DNA from: Sipunculus nudus
Lineage: Eukaryota > Annelida > Sipuncula > Golfingiida > Sipunculidae
Direction of reading: 5' to 3'
Assembly (NCBI GenBank): GCA_026874595.1
Contig: CM049306.1
Coordinates: 53,166,019 to 53,230,018, forward strand
DNA length: 64,000 nt
A program made the translations under genes and the position numbers. Shown in pieces: positions 11,430 through 23,374 of the stretch. Position 1 is the stretch's first letter; the number at the start of each line of letters is the position of its first letter. The notes beneath the pieces were generated by a model that saw nothing but the letters and a program-made list of their open reading frames with translations, made no database searches and was not told the origin of the DNA.

Positions 11430-13110
11430 TAGGATATTATAGTAAATATTTGTTTTTTAATGTTTATAATTAACTGGACTATGAAGTGACTCTTTGATGT
11501 CTGGTCACATGTAGTACTCTTTACACATGTTGTTGTATGAATAGTATGTGAATAATTCATACCTCATGTGACAGCTCACATTTATGTGTACTCACACTAA
11601 TTATACCACTATTTGAACATTATTAAAACCTGAATTTAACTATTTAAAGAGGGGTGCCAATAGTCAATCATGCTGAAATAGTTAAATATACTTCAGGAAA
11701 AATTGAAAATCTTTAATCGTCATTTATCCAAATATTAACAGAGCATTTAGGCCAATTTATCTTAATAATTAAGACACTAGAACAGTACATGAGTGGTTAT
11801 GGCCAGTGTAAATGGTCCTTACAGGATTCATGATTTTCAGTCTAAGAGAAAGCAAATGACCTCTGACCTCATTAAACACATGCAATGTTTGCAGATATTT
11901 TAGCGGTAATTGAATATTTATAGTGAGTTTCATGAAAACCTATCAAATTTCTCATTGGTAATAGTTGTGACAACTCAGGGAGTCTGGGGACATCTGACCT
12001 CTTTAAATATTCATGAATTTTGCCAAAATGCAGAAACAGGAGGAGATTCTTCATCGTTTAATATTTGATGGGAGTTTCATGAAAATCCTTGAAATATTAA
12101 TGAATGAATGATTATAAATGATAAGACAGACCCTGCCCAACCCATGTATATTTAGACAGGCATATAACTTAAATAACACCATTCCTTCACAAAGGAACAA
12201 TGTCATAATTTATCCATATGAAAGTATAAGATTTATCCATGCTTATAATAATAAACCTGTGTGAGCCTCATGCATAAAATATAGATATGACTGGTACAAG
12301 AAATGAGAAACAGAATTCATGTGGAGAAAAAAAAAAAATCACAGACACATAAATCATATTCATGATCTGTATCAGTCGAGATGTTAAATGAACTCACTGG
12401 TCCATAATATAATACAACCAGGGTTCCCATCTGGTAGGTAGTATTTTTAAACCCTCACCATGTATGTTATGTATATGAAATAAATTCTTCTAGATGACGC
12501 ATCATGGATAATGTGTTGCAATATATACCCTTTTCATATCTCATATTCTCACAATAAAGCCTCTGATGTTTCTTCAGTAAAAAATGTGCTGATAATAAAG
12601 ATAATACAAACTATTCACCTTAGCCCTTTGTTCATATTATTCTGCAGATGCACTACTGAAAGTGCTTTTACCTTAATATAATAAAAATGCAGTACTGACA
12701 AGGGATTACCACAGGAATCTTAAATGCATCAGCTCAGTGGAATTAAAACATTGCCTTTAGTGTCCAACAAAGCAAAGACAATGACTCAACATATCCTACC
12801 TATAATATCTCTGATGGGTACTCTAAAATTTGTATTAAATTTTATTTTTAGCAGTTAACCTTCACTGGTTTTAAGTGTTCAGCCAATTAATCAATTATAT
12901 TATTGATGGGACATTTATGTTCAAAACAGATTAAACTGATTTTATTTTCATTTAATCCATGATTATGAATGAATCTGCAGTGTTCATAAGCACAGAAGTC
13001 AACTCTGTCTACAATATACAGAAGCTGCGACACACAGTAGCCACCAACATAAAAACTGAACACTGAGCCCAAAAATTGTCAAAAAAACTGGTTGTAACCT
13101 TGATCTTAGA
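11430..13110. other. AT-rich sequence without supported genes
   Basis: Only short frames are present. No tandem structure or recognised repeat ends were found. Confidence 0.4.
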
Positions 13111-13115
13111 AATAC

Positions 13116-14492
13116 ATGTATATGTCGAGGCCCAGATTAGAATCAAGTCCAATTTCAAACTGGGCCAGCCGAGTTTAAAATCTTGATCTGGACCGGCCAA
13201 GATCAAAATTCTAATCTGGGCTAAACCAGTTTTAAACTGGGAAGCCCAGATTAAAATTTTGATCTGGGCTGGTCCAGATAACAATCCTGTGGTGGAGACT
13301 TCAGGATTTAAGTCTGGTCTGGACTGATTTTAAGCTGGGCCGGACCAGATTAGAATTATGATCTGGGCTAGTCGAGTTTACAATACTGTGGTGGACAGAT
13401 TTAAACTGGGCCAGCCCAGGTTAGAATTTTGATCTGGGCCAGTCAAGATTATAATACTCTGGCGGCCTGATTTTAAACTGGGATAGCCCGGATCAGAACT
13501 TAATCTAATCTTAGGCTAGCTCCTAAGCTAATCCTAGGCTAGCTTGATTTTTATCATCTTAATCAGATAATACAGTCAGCATTTATTCCAGATACATCAA
13601 TATGAAGGGCACATAACACAGAATGAAGAAGAACGTTTAAAAAGTTTAGTGAGCAAAAAAAGCTAACCAACAAATGTAATGTGCTTCTTTGGTTTCATCT
13701 ATTCATCAAGCATGCACGTTCACATCAACTACACCTAAACAAACATTCATTATGAATCACAGTTTAAGAATATATATCAGTTCTTGAGATATCTTCTTAA
13801 CTCAATATCATAATTTTCAACTTAACTGTGATATTCATTTGTTCTGAAAATCCAAATTATATGTGTAATACTAAATGTATGCATGTATAATTAAATACCA
13901 GCTTTACTCATTTATAAGTGAACAAAAGTAATTTTTCAGTCTTGATGTAGTTTTCCGCTGTAAAATACCAATGTTTAACATGATTATTTTATAAATATAT
14001 TTTAGTCATTTTACATTAGGTAAAATTACAAAATAAATATGACAGGAGTCCAAACAATGATATTTTCACAGAAAATGAAATAAATTCATAAAATATTAAT
14101 TATTATGGACTTACAATGTTTTGCAAATTCTTTGAATTTACTGAAGGCCAGCTAGGTAAATATACCATAGTGTAATTGAAGCCAGCTTAGGAGTAGATCA
14201 GGCTTCTGGTCTGGGCTGGCCCAATTTAAAATCAGTCCACCACAGGTTTGTAAACTTGACTGGCCCAGTTTAAAATCAGTCCAGACCATATTTAAATCTT
14301 GAAGTCTTCAAAGCAGGATTGTAATCTGGACCGGCCCAGACCAAAATTTTAATTTGGGCTGGCCCAGTTAAAAACTGGTTTGGCCCAGAATGGATCAAAT
14401 TTTGATTTGGGAAAGTCCAGATCAAAATTTTGATCTGGGCTGGACTAGATTTTAATTGGGCAAGATTCTAATCTGGGCCTTGACATATACAT
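13116..14492. mobile_element. Foldback element 1 with modular inverted-repeat arms
   Basis: The left end at 13116 (ATGTATATGTCGAGGCCCAG, continuing ATTAGAAT) is the reverse complement of the right end at 14492, with one mismatch. Arms of about 400 bp (13116-13520) and 330 bp (14165-14492) consist of diverged short modules around CTGGGC(C/T)GGCCCAG, TTTAAACTGG and AAAATTTTGATCTGGGC, and align to each other in inverted orientation over their length. The left arm has an extra module of about 85 bp. The ~640-bp loop (13520-14165) has no open frame of note, so the element is non-autonomous. No clear target-site duplication was found. The 91-codon minus frame at 13009-13284 is a by-product of the modules. 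Confidence 0.8.
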
Positions 14493-14499
14493 TATTATT

Positions 14500-16300
14500 G
14501 TTTGGGGTAAAGTTGGGCCAGATACAAGATTGGGAATGTTTCATTATTTTTTAATGTAAAGAGAAGTTGGCAAATTGCATAAAATCATCAATTAACAATA
14601 AATCATCCATCACATTTTTTTGTGACTTTGGAGTCAATGAGCTCACAAAATAAACACCAGGTAGCGCTGATATGCAAATTAGGTATCAGCATAAATAATA
14701 TCAAACACATTTTTAGGTACCCATTAGCATCTGTATGGTGTTAGATTTTAGTATCTTTATGGTACTACACAGTGTATTACCAGAAAGTACTCAACTGCAT
14801 AAACTCAATGGAGCCGTCTGCTTCAAACCCTCTCACGCCCAGATGGGGAGCGTAAACATTCACAAGTATGATTTTATTGCTGCTAAAACATGACCATCAT
14901 CTCTTATTTCATCATCTCCTGACAAGATAATGACAGCACACAGTGCAGGCTGGGCTTCCCTTCCTTGAAGCACTCGGACCAGCATTCTTACAGCAGATAC
15001 AGAAAAAGCATCAGAAGCCCTTAATGTAAGAGTAAATGATTCCACATAAAATGTGTACTATCTATACAAAGAGCAAGGCAATCAGAACGCAGAACCACCA
15101 GCCTCAAACCTCCTGACATTTGTAGTGGAATGTACCTCACAAAACCCTCAATCTATTTTTTTATCAGTAATTTGTTACCCTGTCAATTATTTCATCAAAC
15201 CTCACATGAATATTCATTAACTCATGTATATATTTTCAGAAATTCACACAATGTTGGTGATAATTTATCCAACAATTATTCTGATGAATAATTACACAAG
15301 GGCACTGCCACAGCAGTCAGTATATAGTGGATAATCATCAGGGAAAATTACAAAAAAAAAACTTAATTTTCACTGATTGATTAATATTAATGACAAATTC
15401 CCAAAATAAATCCCTACAGTTAAAGACTTCTGGTGTTGAGTGAGTAAACAAAATTCAATTTATGGAAGTAAATGTGGCCTATATATTTATTATATAGGAG
15501 TTAATTTAATTTTAATGTATGGTTTTCTTTATTATAGCTGCAGAAATGAAGACATCTGAAAATGATTGTACTGGTAATTACTGAAGCAAAATGATCAAAG
15601 AAGAACATTTTACTTATGTAGAAAAATCAAATACACAATGGAGTAAAAAACATTTATAATTTTCTTACTTATCTGTCAACATTACCATGGAGTACAAGAC
15701 TCTTTTTAATATTACTGAACCATTAGAACACCTAATATTTTGTGTAATAAAAGACAAAACCTTTATAATGTCAGCAAAACAGTAACCATGGCAACACTGA
15801 CATCATGCAGAAATTTTTGTGTATATGTATCAAAAAGCAATATATTTTAATTTGATATAACCTTTATCATAAATTAGTACTGTTACCATGGCAATAATTG
15901 CATCAAATATGCCATTCCTTGGTATATATGTTTGGAAAAATAATCAGAATACATTCTTTTTATGTCTTCTTATATATGTCAATATGCGTGGTACCCAATA
16001 AGACAGGACTCTTATATCAGAAAGTCAAGTAATTGGCATTAACAACCATACATCACATTTCTTGATGCGATGACAACTAACAAGAATGAAAGATTGGATA
16101 TTAATCATGAAAAACATGGAACCAGTGAAATGTTCAGCCACTCAAATATTCAGTGATAGCCACTCAGTTACAAAGATATTCAGGGTAAGAGGCCAAATCC
16201 CAGAGGGAGGGATAGAAGAAAAGATAACATTTGTCAGACACAACAGTGAGTTAACTGGGTTAACGAAAACTGATTTGAGCTGATCAATTTTGCATGCTGC
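14500..16300. other. Mostly unannotated AT-rich sequence
   Basis: A GC-richer patch at about 14810-15050 stands out and is listed separately. The rest holds no supported gene or repeat. Confidence 0.4.
14860..15045 (-). CDS. Doubtful 61-codon open frame in a GC-richer patch
   Basis: The predicted peptide has ordinary amino-acid composition (segments LTLRASDAFSVSAVRMLV and VLQGREAQPALCAVIIL), unlike the low-complexity frames elsewhere in the window. No family was recognised, and no convincing acceptor or donor bounds it. It could be a fragment of an exon, a decayed retrocopy or chance. Confidence 0.15.
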   Translation of the reverse strand: MESFTLTLRASDAFSVSAVRMLVRVLQGREAQPALCAVIILSGDDEIRDDGHVLAAIKSYL

Positions 16301-16760
16301 ACAATCTGTACTTGACTGTCTGGATATCTCAGTTCCATTAATATTAGCAACAGTGGTAATCATCTCACTGGCCATCTAGAAATAAATTTCAGTCACATTA
16401 ACAGCTACAGTGGACATCTCTTAGATATACTTACATTAATAATTATTTTGGTCATCTAAATCACTGTTTGGAATATTCTGCTTTGTTTATAGTCACCTGC
16501 AAAAAAGTTATCTCAGTGAATGTCTGAGAATATCAGAGATAATTATAGCTACAACATCCCTGTCTTTGACTGTCTAGACATTCCAGTTCCATTAATAGCT
16601 ACAGTTCTGTTCTCAATGTGACTGTTTAGAAATTCTGCACAAAGGTCATGCCTGTGACAGTCTAGTAATTTTAGTTCCATTAATTACTAGCTACAGTGAT
16701 TACCTCAATGACTATTTAGATACAAAGTAGTTTGATTAAAACACAAGAAACAAATGACTG
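16300..16760. repeat. Degenerate tandem repeat, roughly 85-100 bp unit
   Basis: The motif GACTGTCTAGA, then CAGTTCCATTAATAGCTACA, then a TCTCA(A)TG stretch recurs near 16313, 16390, 16567 and 16655 with substantial divergence. It is noncoding and old by the level of decay. Confidence 0.6.
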
Positions 16761-17885
16761 TTCAGGAAATTGTGTATAATTCTATTAATCATGAATATTC
16801 ATGCAAGAATTTCATGCCTTGCATGATGAATAAAGGCTTATCTTATGTGTTCTAAGAAAAACAAATTAAATTAATCCAGCCATACAGCCTGTGCTGGGAT
16901 TCTGAATGCAGATCACTGATTAGTTCACAAGTTTATTCTAGATTTCATGTTCACCAAAGAACCCATCATTAACACGAAGAATAGGAGTAAGTAAAGTGAT
17001 CTGCAAGGGAGAATTTAATCATTATACTTTTATGAATTAGCTTGGCTAGAATCTTATATAAAGTATGCTATCCAAAATTCTGTCCATAATACTAACTGAC
17101 ACAGAATAAAGATTAAATGATACATGTAAGATTACTACTGACAGAGAGTGACAGTTAATAAGAAGAATCAGCTAAGACAGGGAAAATTACAGCTAAGAAC
17201 ATTTCATTAGGGTTTTTTATTTTTTTTTAAATTTTAATGAAAATTATTGGTAATATATGTCAATTTGATACAGCTGGCTGCACTCCCACAAGTAGTTTAA
17301 ACTGTGGTCAAACATAATATATCCCATTTGCCAAGATATTCTAGATCTCAATATATATATAATATTTTGGCCATTGTCAACAAAACATTTTACAACAAAT
17401 TAATAAATGTATAGCCTAATCAGGGTTTTGTCATGTTGTCAAATTTGTACCACTCACATCAGGGCCCTCTCTCCTATTCTGGGATCATGCCATCCTGCAC
17501 AAACAAATGCCAAGTGTAATATATATGTACATGATAAGCAGTGAAAATGAAAATGATACTCTGACTTTGATTGATACATGTAAATTACATCATTTGCTGA
17601 ACCTATGTATTGTGTCAATATGTTTTACATCAATACCTGTAATACTAATGTTCACTTGCAAGCAGAGTTCAATAAAAAGCAGGTAATAATTTTAACTGAC
17701 CCATGCTTGTGCCCCTATGCCAGCTGATTTATATCATTCAATATCATTAATCAAAACTACATACCTAACAGGCATGTATGCCTGATGAGGGTTGTATTTG
17801 ATTAAGGTGTTATTATGAATAGGTAGTAATGTTTACTTACACTGTATTGAGATACACAGACACCTGAGTACCAGGAATGGCACTA
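16760..17885. other. AT-rich sequence, nothing recognised
   Basis: No long frames, tandem structure or repeat ends identified. Confidence 0.4.
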
Positions 17886-17889
17886 TATG

Positions 17890-19150
17890 CTTTGAATCTA
17901 ATTACATCTGCCAATTAAGATGGATGGTGATGTGATGACCACTATGGAATCAAATTATCTCAATGAATTTCAATAAAATTTTGACGAAGGATAATTAACC
18001 CACTGACCAAGAAAAAGTTCTTGACCTTGTTCAAGAATTTGTTTTCTGAATTTGTTAAACCACATGCAAGATTTTTTTCTGATTTTTTTCAACTACATCC
18101 AGGAAATATATTTCTTATTTTGTTCATCCATACCCAAGATTTGTCTGAATATGTCCAAGCACATCCAGGAATTTTTTCTGATTTTGTTCAAAAACATCCA
18201 GGCGTTTTCCTGATTTTATTCAAAGACATCCAGGTTGTTCAACTGACTCCAGGATTTTTCAACCACATCAAGGATTTGTTTCTGACTTTGTTCAACCATA
18301 TCCAGGATTTTTCTGAATATGTTCAAGCACATCCAGTATTTTATTCTGAGTTTGTTCTACCACATCCAGGCTTTTATTTTCTGAATTTGTTCAACAATAT
18401 CCATGTTTTCTCTGACATGGTTCAAACACATCCAGGATTTTATCCTGATTTTGTTCTACCACATCTGTGCCTTTAAATCTAATTACATTCACCAATCAAG
18501 TTGGATAAAGATTATGTGATCACCACTGTGGATTCAAATTTTCTTAATAAATTTCAATAAAAATTTAGATGAAGGATAAGTCACTAACCAAGGAAAAGTT
18601 CTTGACCTTGTTCCAGAATTTTTTTTCTGAATTTTTTCAACCACATCCAGGAATCATTTCCTGATTTTGTTCAACCATATTACTGCATGTTCAAGCACAT
18701 TCAGTATTTTTATCTGATTTTGTTACAAAACATCCAGGCTTTTCCTGATTGTTCAAAGACATCCAGGCTGTTTGTAATTTTGTTCAACCAACTCCAGGAT
18801 TTTTCTTAATTCTAAGTTTGTTCTACCACATCCAGGATTATTCTGACTATTCAACCACATCCAGGCTTTTATTTTCTGAATTTGTTCAACTATATCCATG
18901 TTTTCTTTGACTTGGTTCCGCCACATCCAGGATTTAATTTTCTGAATTTGTTCCTCCACATTACTTATCTTTTTTATGACTTTGTTGTACTGACACATCC
19001 ATGATTTTTCTTATTTTGTTCAACCACATCAAGGATTTTATTCTCTGAATTTGTTCAAACACATTCATTAGTTTTTTCTATGACTTTGTTATACTGACAC
19101 AGCCAATAATTTTTTTTATTTTGTTCAACCACATCCAGGAATTTTCTAAC
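17890..19150. repeat. ~33-bp minisatellite in two higher-order blocks
   Basis: Each unit carries TTTGTTCAACCACATCCAGG followed by ATTTTTTCTGA, with a period near 33 bp. The array occurs twice, each time behind the same noncoding leader: CTTTGAATCTAATTACATC at 17890 and CTTTAAATCTAATTACATT at 18471, both continuing into CAAATT and AAAGTTCTTGACCTTGTTC. The duplication step is 581 bp. In the first block the 33-bp period keeps a frame open for 151 codons (18021-18476) with an 11-residue repeat like FSDFVQKHPG. The second block is interrupted in that frame, so I do not call a gene. Confidence 0.8.
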
Positions 19151-20530
19151 TTTTACTAAGAAAGCTGCAGCTATGTCTTTGTAAAATTAAAGTCTCCAAT
19201 TGTAGTCCAACTGGTAACAAATGTATTATATCCATTTCAAGCACCTGTGAAATCCTAAACACACTGCTTATTTACTAAACAGGACTGTCTTACATGGTCG
19301 TTTGACTTTTGTATGTTTGGTGCATAGCAAATGTTCTTCCTCTCACTTAGATCTGATTTATCGAATGATAACCGACCATACAGGACGGCAAAACACATAC
19401 CTGGGTATTTTTTATTTCTTTAAAGTAGTATTCTGACATGCACATGCAGGACAAATTCTGTTCCTCTTTTTTCTTTGCTTTTAGCAGAATGAGTCCTTTC
19501 ACACAAGTCCTCAAAATCCTAATTGTCTTTTCATTTTTTTCAAGTGTCACATGCTATCAATATAAAGAGAAATCCCTTTGCATTATTACAACTACAAACT
19601 GATCAGAAATAGTTGTTGCATGTTCTTTAATACTCAATTTATATGTAAGAAGCATAGAGAAATTCCTCGATTTTTAACTTTGTCTTTGGTATTCAGACCT
19701 TTCTTTATTCTACATTGCTAATTAATACTATCAGCAAGAGTTTCTGGAATCTCTTTATCTGATCTTCTCTGTTGACACAGTACTCCTAAACATGTGGCCT
19801 TAATTCTTTGACCAACTGTATTTTTCAATTCTAGGCATCCAGTAATAAATATATAGTTCCTTGAATCCCCCCTTTTTTCTATGGCACATGCCATTAACAT
19901 GATCCAAATATTTCTCATTTTACTATTTTTTTTGCCTCGATCTCCACATACACTCCTGCATGATTGCTAATTTTAATTCACCCATATGTACACAATAGAA
20001 ATAATCAACACATTTCTTGTGTTTTTGTTTTTACTTCAAGGACACTTCATCAGGGTTTGCTTAATTCCTTTGATCACTGCACATAACTGCAAATACAAGG
20101 AATTGCCTGAATTACTGCCTTGCTTGCACAAAAAAACTTATTTTTCTCACATATCTTGGGTGGGGGTAATCCAGGAATATCCTTGTTAAATTTTTTTTCT
20201 ATTCCTCAACACAAATAAACAATATCCACAGTCCCTCATTCATTTACCCATCTGTTCTTTGAATAAAAAAATTCATGATGATTTCGGTTGTCCCTTTTGT
20301 GCATATCAATGTTATCCATACTTTTCTTGATATAGGCATGAATTCTTTGAACCTGAGAGTTGTATCCAGACACAACTTGACATGCATACTCATTTTAATA
20401 CTGTATTTGTTGTGTAAGTTGCAATTCTTGATTTAGAATTTATTCCTTCACAACATCTGGGCATTACCTGAAAAAACTTTAGCCATTTCCTTAGTTCACA
20501 CATCAAGCTGTATTCTTATTTCTCTGAAGT
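19150..20530. other. AT-rich sequence without supported genes
   Basis: Short minus-strand frames at 19347-19550 and 19718-19918 lack motifs. Loose echoes of the following array (TTGTATCCAGGC-like) begin around 20340. Confidence 0.4.
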
Positions 20531-21010
20531 AGGTGCATGAATATCCCTTCACAGTGCAGGTTGTATTAATATATTTCTCTCTATTTTCATATACACTGCA
20601 GGTTGTATCCAGGCTTTTCTTAAAATTTACTCATATATCCTGTACGTTGTATCCCAGCTTTTCTTTTAGTAGTCATTTGTTCAGTAACACTGTATCCAAA
20701 CCTTGCTTGAAGAAAAGACGTTTTCTCATACACAATGAATAATTATCCAGGCTTTAAACCTTTAGTAGTCATTTGTTCTGTCACACTGCAGGTAGTATCC
20801 AAACCTTGCTTGAAGGAAAGAAATTTTCTCATGCATAATGAATAGTTTCCAGGCTATTCTTTTAGTAGCCATTTGTTCATTCACATTGCAGGTAGTATCC
20901 ACACCTTGCTTGAAGAATAGACATTTTCTCATACACAATGAATAGTTATCCAGGCTTTTTCTTTAGTAACCATTTTTTCAGTCACATTGGAGGTCGAGTC
21001 CAACCTTTCC
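20530..21010. repeat. ~100-bp tandem repeat, about 3.5 regular copies
   Basis: TTTAGTAGTCATTTGTTC, then ACACTGCAGGTAGTATCC, CTTGCTTGAAG and TTTTCTCATACACAATGAAT recur with unit starts near 20665, 20761, 20861 and 20962. Decayed partial units extend upstream to about 20530. The 69-codon frame at 20533-20742 lies in the array and is not called. Confidence 0.75.
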
Positions 21011-22870
21011 TTAAAGTTGGAAGGTACTAACTGTTGCAGTACAACCCAGACATTTTTATGAGGCTCTTATATGCTTTAATCATATGATTAACACAGAGAA
21101 TTTCTTGAGTTATTTGGTCAATAACTGATATCCATAGACACTCCTACAACAGAAGACTTTCTTCCTAATAGCATGCATATCATGTCCTGACGTGGCACAC
21201 AAGTCCCAACTGAAGGGTAATTATTCTTCATGGTTAAATATACAGATAAAATTTGTTAACACCTGTTTGTCAAGGTTTACTGGATTAGAAAAAAATGCAT
21301 GCTCTGATTTTGGGAATTACTTCACATCCGAATCTGGGTATTGTTATAGTAATCTAGCTGAATGTCTGTGCAATAGTTATCTTGCTGTTCGATCATTATG
21401 CATCAATAAAACATGAACATAATAACACATTCTTCACAATCATATCAGAAACAATCAATATAAGTAAAAGTTTAAAACTGTATATTTCTATAAAGTTTTT
21501 TGTATGTATAAATAAACTACAACAGTCAGCTTTATGAACATGAATTTATATATAATTTTGGTACGTTTAGAGTACTTTAAAATTCTTTCAATCACATCCA
21601 TCACAGTTTACTGTACTGTTAAACTGATGACCATTGTTCAGGTTCTAATAGCACTAAAATCATTAAAAAGTCCTCTTTTGAACAAATTTTCAATTTGTAT
21701 ATCATTATTCCTTTGTCTTATATGATCAAAACACTCTAAACTTAAATAGAACCATCCCACCATCAGTCCTGATTTAATCAAAATGCCACCAAGTTTATTT
21801 TAAAATAGGAAAAACTGTAAGTGGAAAATTAGCTGAAATAAAATCAAACTTCATCATCAGCATTTGCAGAAGTAAAATCATTTCATTTGTAGGTCTGTGT
21901 GTATCTCAAGTTTGTCTGGCTTTGCCAGAGGTTACCTAGGAGAATATTTCCCTGATCAATCACAGTGTTTCAACTGCAAATATCCGAAAAATATTATCAT
22001 TTTCTGCATAATAAAAATAGTCCTCTTACACTAAAATGTACACATTTTTTAACCTGTACCTTGGATAACATAAATCCTTTTTAATGGTATTCCTTGCACA
22101 CCTCAGCCTGTCTTCTGTCTTTAATATACCTATACACAGTCTTTTTCGTATCTTTTCTTATTTATTGTATTATCTATCCCTTTTATATATCATATACTTT
22201 CATTTGAATATCCATTATAGCATTCACACAGTATAAAACAATAGCCACACCCCACTCTGATAGGGTGACAGAGGATCACAATGTTATATATTGTTAATAT
22301 TTGTTTGTCTTACTGATTTTTTGCCAACCTACTTAGAGGTTAGTCCTTTTAAATTTTATTTTCTCAGAATGATTTCTGTCATTTGTTTACATATTAATCT
22401 ACATATGCTGTTCGGGGAATTAGTCTGTCAGCTACTCTACAATCCAGGGTTGTGATCCAAAATCTTCTCTCAACTTTATTCAGAAAAATGTGATTTCTGT
22501 GTAAGCCTATACATCAGTTTCTAAAGCAACACAAACTGGTGTAAAGACTATATTTTCTGAAGAAACACACTTTTCATTAATCTTTTATGTTTAGCTAATT
22601 ATATATCTTACATCTATATGAATATGTTTCTTAGGAATAATGAAATTTAATTATTTTTCCATGCATCAATTTTCTTTCCTCTTGGGAATTACAAAAATTG
22701 GTGTTAATTCTATAAAAGATTGGAATTCCCAATTATAAAGTGAAGAATGAGAATTCTTATTTTCCCTTTATCTGAATCAGTATTTTTAAAATTCTAATGA
22801 TTCCAGACAAATATTGGACCAAACAACTGATCTACTTTACACTTCCTGCTTTTATTATTAAGTATTACTT
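21010..22870. other. AT-rich sequence without supported genes
   Basis: Two short plus-strand frames (21192-21416, 21534-21725) have no recognisable motif. No tandem structure was found. Confidence 0.4.
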
Positions 22871-23370
22871 ACAACATTGCGCAAGTTTATATGTGCCTAA
22901 ATACCGACTGGTTACATTAGATTTTGGCAGCCCCATTTTCTGAACCCAAAGATCCGACACAGGTTTAACATTAAGCGGGGACGTTTGTGATCAATAGAAA
23001 CAAAACCAACTAGGAACGGCTGTTTCTCGAGCCATTAATGAATGAATACCCTATCAGATAATTCCCTGACAAAATACTCGGCAGCCCCCAGAATCATCTA
23101 ATTTCCCTCAATTTTTTCATGTCATCAGCGATTTGGTTTTGTTTATTCTTCATCAGCTGGGCAGTCTCCTTTACCCTGACGCCTCCATCTGGTAATGAGG
23201 TCAAGCGTAAACCGATCTGTTCCTTGCGATAAATGATAGAAAGTCCCCAAGCAGCACATCACTCACCGAACAACGAGAAAATAGCTAATAAACTTCAGTA
23301 GGTTTCACTCCGGCAAACAATCCTCTGTCCTCTCTCAAGATCATTTACTTGCCATTCCCCACTGTATTTA
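22870..23370. promoter_or_regulatory. Candidate conserved noncoding element
   Basis: A block of about 500 bp with clearly higher G+C and CpG than the thousands of bases around it, no tandem structure and no long frame. It contains dense homeodomain-like cores (CATTAATGAATGAATA), a forkhead-like TGTTTATT, a CAGCTG E-box, TCAGCGATTTGG and TAATGAGGTCA. Stretches of this kind in AT-rich invertebrate DNA are often enhancers, but conservation cannot be tested here. Confidence 0.35.
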
Positions 23371-23374
23371 GGTA

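Noticed and set aside
13009-13284. 91-codon minus-strand frame with repeated AQIKILI/ILIWA-like phrases
   Set aside because: It is produced by the CTGGGC/AATTTTGATC modules of a foldback arm.
18021-18476. 151-codon frame with an 11-residue FSDFVQ-HPG-like repeat
   Set aside because: It follows from a 33-bp tandem repeat; the duplicated second block is closed in this frame and there are no other protein features.
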